35,837 nucleotides of DNA from Thiotrichales bacterium (GTDB taxonomy: Bacteria; Pseudomonadota; Gammaproteobacteria; HK1). The notes under the pieces were generated by a model. It saw only the letters and a program-made list of their open reading frames with translations, was not told where the DNA came from and did not search any database. Where the stretch lies: positions 1 through 35,837 of the forward strand of contig JAPOSC010000073.1 in NCBI GenBank assembly GCA_026709935.1. The letters run 5' to 3'. This document shows positions 14,408 to 22,697 of this stretch, piece by piece (the first letter of the stretch is position 1; each line of letters starts with the position of its first letter). The position numbers were made by a program, and so were the translations under genes.

Positions 14408-16318
14408 ATGTCAGGTCGATACGCCGAGGTTCACGCGCGCTCGCTCTCGGATCCGGAGTCGTTCTGGGGTGAGGCGGCCGAAGCAATCCACTGGACGAAG
14501 CGCTGGGATCGGGTGTTCGACGATTCGAACCCGCCGAGCTACCGCTGGTTCACGGGCGGGGAGCTCAATACCTGTTACAACGCGCTCGACCTCCACGTCG
14601 AGACCGGACGCGGCGACCAGCCGGCCCTCATCTACGACAGTCCGGTCACCGGCGGCAAGCGCCGCTACACCTACCGTGAACTCCGTGACGAGGTGGCGCG
14701 GTTCGCCGGGGTGCTGGCCGGGCTCGGGGTGGGCAAGGGCGACCGGGTCATCGTCTACATGCCCATGGTCCCGGAGGCGATCATCGCGATGCTCGCGTGC
14801 GCGCGCATCGGGGCGGTGCACTCGGTGGTGTTCGGCGGTTTCGCCGCGAACGAGCTCGCGGTGCGCATCGACGACGCGACGCCGAGCGTCATCGTCTCCG
14901 CCTCGTGCGGTATCGAGCCGGGGCGGGTGATCCACTACAAGCCATTGCTGGACGGCGCGCTCGATCTCGCCGCCCACAAGCCGAGCGCCTGCGTCATCCT
15001 CCAGCGCCACCCCGCGCCCTGCGATCTCGTCGAAGGTCGCGATATCGACTGGGCGCAGGCGATGGCGGGGGCCGCGCCACATGACTGCGTACCGGTGGCC
15101 GCGACCGATCCCCTCTACATCCTCTACACCTCCGGTACCACCGGCCAGCCCAAGGGCGTGGTCCGTGACCACGGCGGCCATGCGGTGGCGCTCAAGTGGA
15201 CCATGAAGCACATCTACGGCGTCGAGCCCGGCGAGGTGTTCTGGGCCGCGTCCGATGTCGGCTGGGTGGTCGGACATTCGTACATCTGCTACGCGCCGCT
15301 GCTCAACGGAAACACCACCATCGTCTACGAGGGCAAGCCCGTCGGGACTCCGGACGCCGGCGCGTTCTGGCGGGTGCTCTCGGAGCACGGTGTCTCCGTG
15401 TTGTTCACCGCTCCGACCGCGTTTCGCGCAATCCGGCAGCAGGATCCGCAGGGCGCACTGATCGGCGAGTACGACCTCGGCCGGTTCCGTACCCTGTTCC
15501 TCGCCGGCGAGCGGCTCGACCCGGATACCCTGCGGTGGGCGGAGGCCAAGCTCGGCGTCCCGGTCATCGACCACTGGTGGCAGACCGAGACCGGCTGGTC
15601 GATCTGCGCGAACTGCATCGGGATCGAGGCGTTGCCGGTCAAGGAAGGCTCGCCCGCGAGGGCCGCGCCGGGGATGGACGTGCAGGCGGTGAACGACTCC
15701 GGCCAGCCGGTGCCGGCCGGCGAGATCGGCGCCCTGGTGGTGAAGTTGCCCCTGCCTCCGGGGTGCCTGCCCACCCTGTGGAACGCCGAGCAACGCTTCC
15801 GCGAGGCGTACCTCACGGAGTTCCCCGGCTTCTACAAGACCGGCGACGCCGGCTTCATCGACGAGGACGGCTACGTCTTCGTGATGACGCGTACCGACGA
15901 CGTGATCAACGTAGCCGGCCACCGGCTGTCGACCGGAGCGATGGAGGAAGTGCTCGCCTCGCACCCGGACGTCGCGGAGTGCGCGGTGATCGGGGTCGCG
16001 GACCCGTTGAAGGGGCAGCTCCCGCTCGGCTTCCTCGTGCTCAACGCGGGGGTCGAGCGGCCGGCGGAGGATATCCGCGGCGAGGTCGTTCAGCTCGTGC
16101 GCAAGCAGATCGGCCCGGTCGCGGCGTTCAGGACCGCCACCGTCGTGCAGCGTCTCCCGAAGACCCGCTCGGGCAAGATTCTCCGCGGGACGATGCAGAA
16201 GATCGCGGACGACGAAGCGTGGAAGATGCCGGCGACGATCGACGATCCGGCGATACTGGACGAGATCACCGAGGCGTTGCGGGGTGTCGGCTACGCGCGG
16301 GGCGCGGCCGGGTCGTAG
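14408..16318 (+). CDS. prpE: Propionyl-CoA synthetase-like acyl-CoA ligase (AMP-forming)
   Basis: 636 residues, size of PrpE/Acs enzymes, which activate propionate (or acetate) with ATP and CoA. An ACAS N-terminal region (14-70, SDPESFWGEAAEAIHWTKRW) starts the chain. The P-loop is YTSGTTGQPKGVV (about 240-252), the adenylate motif is WWQTETGW (about 393-400), FYKTGDAG carries the ribose-binding aspartate, and K590 (RSGKILRG) is the catalytic lysine that is acetylation-controlled in the family. HWTKRWDRVFDD and WFTGGELNTCYNALD resemble PrpE more than Acs. GGAG lies before the ATG at 14408; an earlier in-frame start at 14360 lacks homology. The propionyl-CoA carboxylase and mutase genes further on support propionate as substrate. 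Confidence 0.86.
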   Translation: MSGRYAEVHARSLSDPESFWGEAAEAIHWTKRWDRVFDDSNPPSYRWFTGGELNTCYNALDLHVETGRGDQPALIYDSPVTGGKRRYTYRELRDEVARFAGVLAGLGVGKGDRVIVYMPMVPEAIIAMLACARIGAVHSVVFGGFAANELAVRIDDATPSVIVSASCGIEPGRVIHYKPLLDGALDLAAHKPSACVILQRHPAPCDLVEGRDIDWAQAMAGAAPHDCVPVAATDPLYILYTSGTTGQPKGVVRDHGGHAVALKWTMKHIYGVEPGEVFWAASDVGWVVGHSYICYAPLLNGNTTIVYEGKPVGTPDAGAFWRVLSEHGVSVLFTAPTAFRAIRQQDPQGALIGEYDLGRFRTLFLAGERLDPDTLRWAEAKLGVPVIDHWWQTETGWSICANCIGIEALPVKEGSPARAAPGMDVQAVNDSGQPVPAGEIGALVVKLPLPPGCLPTLWNAEQRFREAYLTEFPGFYKTGDAGFIDEDGYVFVMTRTDDVINVAGHRLSTGAMEEVLASHPDVAECAVIGVADPLKGQLPLGFLVLNAGVERPAEDIRGEVVQLVRKQIGPVAAFRTATVVQRLPKTRSGKILRGTMQKIADDEAWKMPATIDDPAILDEITEALRGVGYARGAAGS

Positions 16319-16349
16319 CGATCGGGCGGCGCTTTGGCGATTCCCGGTC

Positions 16350-16741
16350 GGGACGCGTGGAACCTGTTCGCCCGGCGCGAACGATACCTCGTCCAGCTCG
16401 TGGGTCTCGATGGAATCCCGGAAGTTCGCGGCCGCCGGAAGGTCGAAGTCGATGCGGCGTCCCGCAAGTGCGGCCAGCATCTTCCGATTGCACACGTACT
16501 CCCCGGGGCTGAGGGGACGGATCGCAACGCCGAAGGGCAGGCCCCACGAGGCGAGATGTTCGCCCCGCGGTACCGACTCGCGCGCGAACCGGTGTCCTTC
16601 GAGTACGGTGTGGGAGAGCCGGAATTCACTCGCCCCGTCCTTGACCATGACGCCAGCCTTCGGGCGGCGGGTCGCAATCGCGACGTTGTCTCCCGCTGCC
16701 GGGGTGCGGGTCACCTGGTCGAATTCGAATCGATTCGGCAT
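16350..16741 (-). pseudogene. Truncated UxaA-like (altronate/galactarate dehydratase family) gene, N-terminal SAF domain only
   Basis: An intact start (ATG at 16739-16741, AGGGAGAG in front) opens a sequence MPNRFEFDQVTRTPAAGDN, then LSHTVLEGHRF, LLSWGLPFG-like LASWGLPFGVAIRPLSPGEYV and DFDLPAAANF: the N-terminal SAF domain of UxaA-family sugar-acid dehydratases. Homology ends around residue 130 (FAPGEQVPRV), 30 bp from the convergent prpE stop. The catalytic C-terminal domain of 350 or more residues is missing; beyond this point the frame merely stays open antisense to prpE. It is the last gene of the sugar cassette, 266 bp after the lactonase gene. The full enzyme would have dehydrated a sugar acid such as fuconate or altronate (inference). 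Confidence 0.7.
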
Positions 16742-17007
16742 CAGCTCTCCCTTCGGTGGCTTCGGCGAATGCGATGCCACCGTGCGCATCATCGCGAAAG
16801 GCCTGACTCCAACCGGTTCTCCGGGCGTGACGGGAGCCGGCCGTGCGGGAATCGCAACGCGAACGGTCGTCCACTGCCGCGGGCACGAGGACACGGTGAC
16901 CCGGGGCGGGCGACGCGAGCCGCAGAGCTCGACCCTGCGGAGCTTTCGCTCATTGACACCCACGCCGACGAAGGCGAACGACCCTGCACTTCGAGAAGCA
17001 TGCTCCG
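16742..17007. other. Gap between lactonase gene and UxaA-like remnant
   Basis: 266 bases. Apart from the Shine-Dalgarno of the UxaA-like remnant at its left edge I see no gene, fold or repeat. Both strands have open frames, but their products are low-complexity Arg/Pro/Ser. It may hold debris of a deleted gene. Confidence 0.35.
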
Positions 17008-17874
17008 CTACTCCGTGCGTGTTCCCGGTGGTTCGTTCAGATAGAACCTGGCGGCGTTGCCGCCCCAGACGGCTGAACGCTCCTCCGGCGTCAGGTCGCC
17101 GACGAGGCGTCTGGTCACGTCCGTCCACGCCTCATAGGTGGAGGCCATCTCCAGCACCGGCCAGTCGCTGCCCCACATCACCCGTCCTGCTCCGAAGACA
17201 TCGAGCACGTGGGCAACGTACGGAGCCAGGTTCTTGACTCCAGCGCCCGATGCGGCCTCGGTGAGAAGCCCCGAGAGCTTGCACATCACATGTGCATGCG
17301 AGGCGACGCGCGCGAGCTTCGGCGCCCACGACGTCAGCCCGCCATCCCCGTCGGAGCCGTTGCGAATGCAGGGCTTGGCGCAATGGTCGACCACCACGGG
17401 CAGCTCGGGATAGCGCGCGATCAGCCGATCCAGGTTGTCGAGGTGGCGCGGCATCACCAGCGCGTCGAAACACAGGCCATGTTCGATCAGGGCCCGGTAT
17501 GCAGGAGCGAGCTCGTGCCGCAGCATCCAGTCGTCGTCGCCGATGTCCTGGATCATTGGACGCACCCCCACGAGCTTCGGGTGCGTGGCAAGGCGCGCGA
17601 TGTCCTCGACCGAGCGTGCCGCCTCGAAGTCGACCCATCCGACGACGCCCTCGATGAAGTCGTTCCGGTCGGCCAGGACCAGCAGGTACTCGGTCTCCGC
17701 GACGCTCGGTGCCGCCTGCACGAGAATCGTCCCGTCGATGCCGCTCGCGGCCAGCTTGGGCGCCAGGTCGCGCGGGCCGAAATCGCGATAGAGCGGCGCG
17801 AGCGCGGGCGTCAGCCACCCGTAGTCTCCCCGCTCCAGTGCCCAGAAATGCTGATGCGCATCGAGTGTCGTCAT
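17008..17874 (-). CDS. Amidohydrolase-2 family lactonase (L-fuconolactonase-like)
   Basis: 288 residues of the amidohydrolase 2 family. The metal-site motif DAHQHFW (H7, H9) opens the chain, VVDHCAKP carries the later histidine, and VMWGSDWPVLE has the catalytic aspartate at the C-terminal end of the barrel. The start HQHFWALERGDYGWLTP closely matches L-fuconolactonases and related sugar lactonases (rhamnono-, galactonolactonase). It opens the lactone made by the aldo/keto reductase encoded upstream. The gene starts 1 bp after the fucU stop, so the two are translationally linked. Substrate call is from gene context. Confidence 0.82.
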   Translation of the reverse strand: MTTLDAHQHFWALERGDYGWLTPALAPLYRDFGPRDLAPKLAASGIDGTILVQAAPSVAETEYLLVLADRNDFIEGVVGWVDFEAARSVEDIARLATHPKLVGVRPMIQDIGDDDWMLRHELAPAYRALIEHGLCFDALVMPRHLDNLDRLIARYPELPVVVDHCAKPCIRNGSDGDGGLTSWAPKLARVASHAHVMCKLSGLLTEAASGAGVKNLAPYVAHVLDVFGAGRVMWGSDWPVLEMASTYEAWTDVTRRLVGDLTPEERSAVWGGNAARFYLNEPPGTRTE

Positions 17875-17875
17875 G

Positions 17876-18319
17876 TCAGCTCGCAGCCGGCGGGCGTACC
17901 ACGCCCTTCGTCAGAATGATGTTGCCGTAGAACTGCCGCTCTCCGGTCTGCACGATGACGAACGCCTTCCCGGCACGCTCGTAGAAGGCGAATCGTTCGA
18001 CGGACACGATCGGAGCGGGGTGGTCGGCCACCTCGTAGATGATGCTCTGAAACCGGGCCACGACGGGCGGCACGGCGGGCGAATCATCCACTACCTGCAT
18101 GGTCTTGGCCGGGTCGGGCACGAAGGTGTCGAGCGGCATGACGCCGAGCACCGCCCCGAGCACCCGAGGCGCGTCGGCGCCGTCGAGGCGCACCAGGCGA
18201 GCGGCGCAGGCTGCGGCGGGGAAGTTCGCGTCGACGATGGCGATCTCGTCGCCGTGACCCATGGCCCTCAGACTGCGCAGCAGGTCCGGAGACAGGAGCG
18301 GATCGATGCCGATCAGCAT
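17876..18319 (-). CDS. fucU: L-fucose mutarotase (RbsD/FucU family)
   Basis: 147 residues. RbsD/FucU proteins interconvert sugar anomers. MLIGIDPLLSPDLLRSLRAM then GHGDEIAIVDANFPA holds the catalytic H22 and D30, and the end RQFYGNIILTKGV matches FucU rather than RbsD. It supplies the anomer needed by the dehydrogenase. It sits between the aldo/keto reductase (15 bp upstream) and the lactonase (1 bp downstream). This is the main reason for calling the cassette fucose-directed. Cytosolic decamer in the family. Confidence 0.88.
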   Translation of the reverse strand: MLIGIDPLLSPDLLRSLRAMGHGDEIAIVDANFPAAACAARLVRLDGADAPRVLGAVLGVMPLDTFVPDPAKTMQVVDDSPAVPPVVARFQSIIYEVADHPAPIVSVERFAFYERAGKAFVIVQTGERQFYGNIILTKGVVRPPAAS

Positions 18320-18334
18320 GGTGGCGATCTCGGC

Positions 18335-19372
18335 TCAGGCGCCCGGCACCGGCGCCTCCTCGTGCAGCAGGCGCGCTCCCTTGAGGTCGGTCCACAGCCC
18401 CGGCGGAATCGGCTCATCGAGTAGCGCCGCATTCTGCCGCACCTCCCGTTCCGACAGCGCGCCGGGAATGACGCTTCTGACCGCGGGGTGCGCCAGAACG
18501 AAGGCAAGCGCCGCCGCCGGCAGCCGCACGCCATGGTCCATGCACACCGCCTCGAGCTTGCGCACGCGCTCCATGATCGCGGGCGGCGCGGCGTCGTAGT
18601 TGTACATCGCGTCCCCTACTGCTCCGGTGGCGAGAATGCCCGAGTTGAACGGCCCTCCGAGAATGATCCCGACATCGCGCGCCACGCACAGGGGCAGGAA
18701 GGTGTCGAGTGCCTCCTGCTCGAGCAAGGTGTAGCGTCCGGCGAGCAGGAAGACGTCGAACTCGCCGAGCTCGAGCAGTCGCTCGCAGACCTGCCACTCG
18801 TTGACGCCCGCACCGAAGGCCGCGATGCGGCCGCCGGCCTTGAGTTCCTGCAGGGCACGGTATCCGCCGCCGTCGAAGAGCTCGCGCACCTTCGCGTCGG
18901 AGCGGGCCCGGGTTCGGTGCGTGAACATGTCGACGTCGTGGACGAGCACGATGTCGATGTCGTCGACCCCGAGCCGCCGGAGGCTCGACGCCAGGCTGCG
19001 CATCACGCCGTCGTAGGTGTAGTCGAACACCACCTTTCTGTGCGCCACATCGACGAACGGAGTCGGCGTCACCTCGCCTGCGCTGCAATCGACCAGAAGC
19101 CGTCCCACCTTGCTCGAGAGCACGATGTTCTCGCGTCCGAAGCGCTTGACTGCAATCCCGAGCCGCTCTTCGGAACGCCCGAGGCCATACAGCGGCGCCG
19201 TATCGAAGTACCTGACGCCGCAGGCATGGGCCGCGCGCAACGCGGCCTGTGCGTCCTCCTCCGAGACCCGGCGGTACAGGTTCCCCAGTGGCGCGCCCCC
19301 GAAGCCCATGCGGGTCAGGCGCACGGCGCGGGAGGTCCGCGCGTCCAGCACCGTCGTCTCGTGCACCTTCAC
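18335..19372 (-). CDS. Aldo/keto reductase, aldose (L-fucose/D-threo-aldose) 1-dehydrogenase-like
   Basis: 345 residues. The AKR catalytic tetrad is present: D57 (RYFDTAPLYG), Y62, K88 (VLSSKVG) and H145 (IVLVHDVD). The sequence, including MGFGGAPLGNLYRRVSEEDA and the C-terminal NAD(P)-binding part (LAHPAVRSVIPGALSEREV), is of the D-threo-aldose 1-dehydrogenase / pyridoxal 4-dehydrogenase subgroup. It would oxidise the fucose C1 to the lactone. Its ATG overlaps the stop of the ABC ATPase gene by 4 bp (ATGA). Direction in vivo and coenzyme are not visible. Confidence 0.85.
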   Translation of the reverse strand: MKVHETTVLDARTSRAVRLTRMGFGGAPLGNLYRRVSEEDAQAALRAAHACGVRYFDTAPLYGLGRSEERLGIAVKRFGRENIVLSSKVGRLLVDCSAGEVTPTPFVDVAHRKVVFDYTYDGVMRSLASSLRRLGVDDIDIVLVHDVDMFTHRTRARSDAKVRELFDGGGYRALQELKAGGRIAAFGAGVNEWQVCERLLELGEFDVFLLAGRYTLLEQEALDTFLPLCVARDVGIILGGPFNSGILATGAVGDAMYNYDAAPPAIMERVRKLEAVCMDHGVRLPAAALAFVLAHPAVRSVIPGALSEREVRQNAALLDEPIPPGLWTDLKGARLLHEEAPVPGA

Positions 19373-20421
19373 CGGCGGATCCTGTTGCCGGTATCGCGGT
19401 CGAAGAGCACCGCCTTCGCCGGGTCGAGATCGATGCCGACCGCCGAATCCGGCGCGCCCTCGAAGTCCTTGTCCGCACGCACCACCACCGGCTCTCCGTC
19501 CAGGTGGCAGGTCACGATGGTCTCGTTGCCCGTCATCTCGGTGGAATAGATCCGGGCGCGCAGCATGGCCGCGTCGGCGGGCGCGAGGATCGCATCTTCC
19601 GGCCTGAAGCCGAGATACAGAGACGCCCGGGGCGCCGCGCCGCCGAGCGGCACCGCACCGTCGCGCAGCCTGAACACGCCGTGCTCCATCGCGCCGGCGA
19701 CGATGTTCATGGCCGGTGCGCCGATGAAGCGGGCCACCAGGAGGTTGGCGGGTTCGTCGTAGATCTCCTTGGGCGGCGCGACCTGCTGCAGCACCCCGCC
19801 GTCCATCACCGCGACCCGGTGCGCCAGGGTCATCGCCTCGATCTGGTCATGCGTCACGTAGATGGTGGTGACGCCGAGATCCGACTGAAGCCGCTTGAGC
19901 TCGGCGCGCATGGCGCTTCGCAGCTTGGCGTCGAGGTTCGACAGCGGCTCGTCCATCAGGAACACCGACGGCGTGCGCACCATGGCGCGGGCAAGCGCCA
20001 CCCGCTGGCGCTGCCCACCCGAGAGCTGGCGCGGATAGCGATCCAGCAGTTCCTCGAGATGCACCTTCGCGGCAGCGGAGCGCACCGCCGCGTCGAGTTC
20101 CGCCGCAGGCGTGCCGCGCAGCTTCAGCGGGTAGCCGATGTTCCTCGCGACCGTCATGTGCGGATACAGCGCATAGGACTGGAACACCATCGCGACGTTG
20201 CGATACTTCGGCAGCACATGGGTGACGTCCCGGTCGCCGATCTCGATCGTGCCCGCGGTGACCGTCTCCAGTCCTGCCACCATGCGCAACGCCGTGGTCT
20301 TGCCGCAGCCCGACGCGCCGAGAAGTACCAGCAGCTCTCCGTCGGCAATGTCGAGACTGAGGTTCCTGACCACCTCGTGCCGGCCGAAGGACTTGCGCAC
20401 ATTCGCGAGCCGCACGCGCAC
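19369..20421 (-). CDS. Sugar ABC transporter ATPase (UgpC/MalK type)
   Basis: 350 residues. Walker A is GASGCGKTT (35-43), signature LSGGQRQR (133-140), Walker B FLMDEP (154-159), D-loop NLD and switch H191 (VTHDQ). Residues about 240-350 form the OB-type regulatory domain found in MalK/UgpC, which can contact control proteins. It powers the two permeases encoded just upstream (19 bp from the stop of the second permease). The stop overlaps the aldo/keto reductase start. Membrane-associated, cytosolic face. Confidence 0.93.
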   Translation of the reverse strand: MRVRLANVRKSFGRHEVVRNLSLDIADGELLVLLGASGCGKTTALRMVAGLETVTAGTIEIGDRDVTHVLPKYRNVAMVFQSYALYPHMTVARNIGYPLKLRGTPAAELDAAVRSAAAKVHLEELLDRYPRQLSGGQRQRVALARAMVRTPSVFLMDEPLSNLDAKLRSAMRAELKRLQSDLGVTTIYVTHDQIEAMTLAHRVAVMDGGVLQQVAPPKEIYDEPANLLVARFIGAPAMNIVAGAMEHGVFRLRDGAVPLGGAAPRASLYLGFRPEDAILAPADAAMLRARIYSTEMTGNETIVTCHLDGEPVVVRADKDFEGAPDSAVGIDLDPAKAVLFDRDTGNRIRR

Positions 20422-20440
20422 GACCTCGCCTCCCTCACCC

Positions 20441-21493
20441 TCAGCCCTTGATCGCGCCGACCATCAGTCCGCGCGCGATATGCCGCTGGAGCATGGCCGC
20501 GGTCAGCACGATGGGCGCAATCATGATGACGATGAGCACCGACATGTACCACCACTGCGGGCCACGCGTCGCGTTCTGCGCCGCCACCAGCATGGGCATG
20601 GTCTGCGCGTCCGCCGTGGAGATGAAGAGCGCAAGCAGATACTCGTTCCAGGCCAGGATCAGGATGAGCAGCGAGGTGGCCGCCAGCCCCGGACGACCCA
20701 GCGGCAGCACGATGGTAAAGAAGATGCGAAAGCGCGAGGCGCCGTCGATCTGGGCGCTCTCTTCGAGGTCGACCGGGATACCGGCGAAGAAGTCCCGCAT
20801 CAGCCACACCACGATGGGCAGGTTGATGGCGGTGTAGGTGGCGATCAGGGCGACATGGGTATCGAGCAGCCCGAGGCGCTGGAACATGAGATAGACGGGC
20901 AGGACGACGACGACCGGCGGCAGGATGCGGTTGGAGATGATCCAGAACAGGATGTCGTCGTTGCCGAGCGAGCGTTGGAACGAACGTCCGACGGATGTCG
21001 CGAAGAGCACGAAGAGGACCGACGCCACGGCGGCGGCCACCGGCCACGGCGCTCCGAGGTTCACGATCACGTACACCGTGCCCGCCAGGAAGAGCAGGAA
21101 TGCGGCAACGTTGCCGACCTTGACCCGATACTGTATCCGCACCAGCGCATAGGCGGCGAACGCACCGATCAGAACGCACAGCACGGTGGAGCACGAAGCG
21201 ACGATGACCGAGCTCAGGTAGGGGCGCAGGGTATCGTTCCCGAGTTCGACGAAGATGTAGCGCCAGGCGTGACCGGAGGGCTTGAAGTCGATGAAGGGCA
21301 GGAAGTCGGGTCCGTCGTTGACATGGACCGGCAGCTTGAACGAGGTGATGAACAGCCAGTAGAGGGGAAACAGCACCACCATCAGCCAGGACAGGAGCAG
21401 GGCGTAGACAACGACCTTGGCCGCCGGCGCCATGGAGGTCAGGTCCTGCGCCGTGAAGAGGCGCCGAAGCAGGGTGCGCTCGGGAATGGTCAC
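20441..21493 (-). CDS. Sugar ABC transporter permease (MalG type) with an extra membrane insert
   Basis: 350 residues. The start is GTG at 21493-21491, overlapping the stop of the first permease by 4 bp (GTGA), a sign of coupled translation. The first membrane segment is VVYALLLSWLMVVLFPLYWLFI. The ATPase-contact loop is DLEESAQIDGASRFRIFFTIVLPL (EAA motif, about residues 240-262). The family is usually 275-300 residues; here the extra length is two added hydrophobic segments (about residues 135-180, AFLLFLAGTVYVIV and AAAVASVLFVLFATSV) between helices 2 and 3. The longer open frame upstream is antisense to nothing useful and lacks homology. Confidence 0.88.
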   Translation of the reverse strand: MTIPERTLLRRLFTAQDLTSMAPAAKVVVYALLLSWLMVVLFPLYWLFITSFKLPVHVNDGPDFLPFIDFKPSGHAWRYIFVELGNDTLRPYLSSVIVASCSTVLCVLIGAFAAYALVRIQYRVKVGNVAAFLLFLAGTVYVIVNLGAPWPVAAAVASVLFVLFATSVGRSFQRSLGNDDILFWIISNRILPPVVVVLPVYLMFQRLGLLDTHVALIATYTAINLPIVVWLMRDFFAGIPVDLEESAQIDGASRFRIFFTIVLPLGRPGLAATSLLILILAWNEYLLALFISTADAQTMPMLVAAQNATRGPQWWYMSVLIVIMIAPIVLTAAMLQRHIARGLMVGAIKG

Positions 21494-22614
21494 GGCGCGG
21501 CCCCCCGCGCCTTGCGGCCGGCGAAGTTGAAGAACGACAGGCAGGCGACCGTCGCCACGAACAGCAGCGTATAGCCCACCGCCGCCGAGCCTCCGAGGTC
21601 CTGCGTGCGCCAGGCGATGAAGGCATGCAGGGTGAGGGACTCGGTGGCGATCCCCGGGCCGCCGTTGGTCAGGACGTTGGGGAGATCGATGATCTTGAAC
21701 GCCTCGATCAGCCGGATGAGGACGACGGTCGCGGCGACCGGCGCGATGGAGGGCCAGGTGATGTCGCGGAAGATTTGCCAGCCGCCGGCGCCGTCGATCC
21801 GCGCCGCTTCCATCTGATCGCGCGGCTGGCTTTCGATCGCGGCGAGAAGGACGATGAACATGAACGGCGTCCACTGCCACGTGTCGCCGATGAGCACCAC
21901 CAGGCGCGCCGTCCACGGATCCGACGCCCAGGCGAACTCGCCGAGGCCGAGCGCGGCCCAGAGATGGGCGAACGGCCCCTTGTGCATGTCGGCGAGCATG
22001 CGGAACATGTAGGCGATGCCGACCGGGGTGACCATGAGCGGCAGAAAGAAGACGATCCGAAACAGGTTGCGTCCGGTGATGTTCTGCGAGCAGAGCAGCG
22101 CCAGCCCCAGGCCCAGGCCGAACTGAATCGACACCCCGGCGAAGACGTAGAAGAGCGTGACCACCAGCGATCCGGGAAAGCCGCCGCCGAGCGTGGCCAC
22201 GAGCAAGACCGTCAGCGCGCTCGCCACCGTGAACGCAATCGAGCGCCCGATGACGCCGACGACGGAGACGCCCGGCCGGAGCAGGTAGCGGACGAACAGG
22301 TAGAGGAAGAGCGCGAGCACCGCGCCGACGATCGACCAGTCAGTCGCGCCCAGACGATCGAAGGTGCCCAGCAGGTGATATTGCTGGGAGCCGAAGAACA
22401 GTTTCTTGAAGTTCAGCCATCCAACGTACTCGAGCGAGAAGCCACCGGCGGCGAGACGCAGCCTGGTCAGCGACAGCCAGGCGGAGACCAGAAGCGGAAA
22501 CAGCGCGAAGGCCAGGAGAGTCAGGACCGCGGGCAGGATGAAGACCTTCCCTGCATTGCGGTCGAGCCATTCGGCGAGTCGGTCCCGGCCGCCGCGGGCA
22601 CCCGAAGGGGGCAC
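21490..22614 (-). CDS. Sugar ABC transporter permease (MalF/UgpA type) with extra membrane segments
   Basis: 374 residues, longer than the usual 290-320. A GTG (22614-22612) is the likely start; there is no good Shine-Dalgarno sequence. The first helix is VFILPAVLTLLAFALFPLLVSAWLSL. Two added helices (about 95-140, IVGAVLALFLYLFV and IAFTVASALTVLLVATL) come before the conserved core. The ATPase-contact motif is QMEAARIDGAGGWQIFRDIT. Together with the second permease it forms the channel. It follows the binding-protein gene across a strong hairpin that probably lowers permease output relative to binding protein. Confidence 0.88.
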   Translation of the reverse strand: MPPSGARGGRDRLAEWLDRNAGKVFILPAVLTLLAFALFPLLVSAWLSLTRLRLAAGGFSLEYVGWLNFKKLFFGSQQYHLLGTFDRLGATDWSIVGAVLALFLYLFVRYLLRPGVSVVGVIGRSIAFTVASALTVLLVATLGGGFPGSLVVTLFYVFAGVSIQFGLGLGLALLCSQNITGRNLFRIVFFLPLMVTPVGIAYMFRMLADMHKGPFAHLWAALGLGEFAWASDPWTARLVVLIGDTWQWTPFMFIVLLAAIESQPRDQMEAARIDGAGGWQIFRDITWPSIAPVAATVVLIRLIEAFKIIDLPNVLTNGGPGIATESLTLHAFIAWRTQDLGGSAAVGYTLLFVATVACLSFFNFAGRKARGAAP

Positions 22615-22642
22615 GGCTCGAATGCCTCAGTTCATGGGATCG

Positions 22643-22684
22643 GCTCCGGCACGTGCGGCCACTTGCCGTGACACGTGCCGGAGC
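22643..22684 (-). promoter_or_regulatory. 13-bp hairpin between binding-protein and permease genes
   Basis: GCTCCGGCACGTG (22643-22655) pairs perfectly with CACGTGCCGGAGC (22672-22684) around a 16-base loop, 13 bp after the binding-protein stop. No T tract follows. Hairpins in this place protect the 5' part of the message and reduce downstream expression, as known from malE-malF. Confidence 0.55.
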
Positions 22685-22697
22685 GGATTGGTTTCGA

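Noticed and set aside
14411..17128. A 905-codon minus frame antisense to prpE
   Set aside because: Only its part from 16741 to about 16350 has homology (UxaA-like SAF domain). The rest is the GC-rich shadow of prpE, with Arg/His/Asp-heavy composition.
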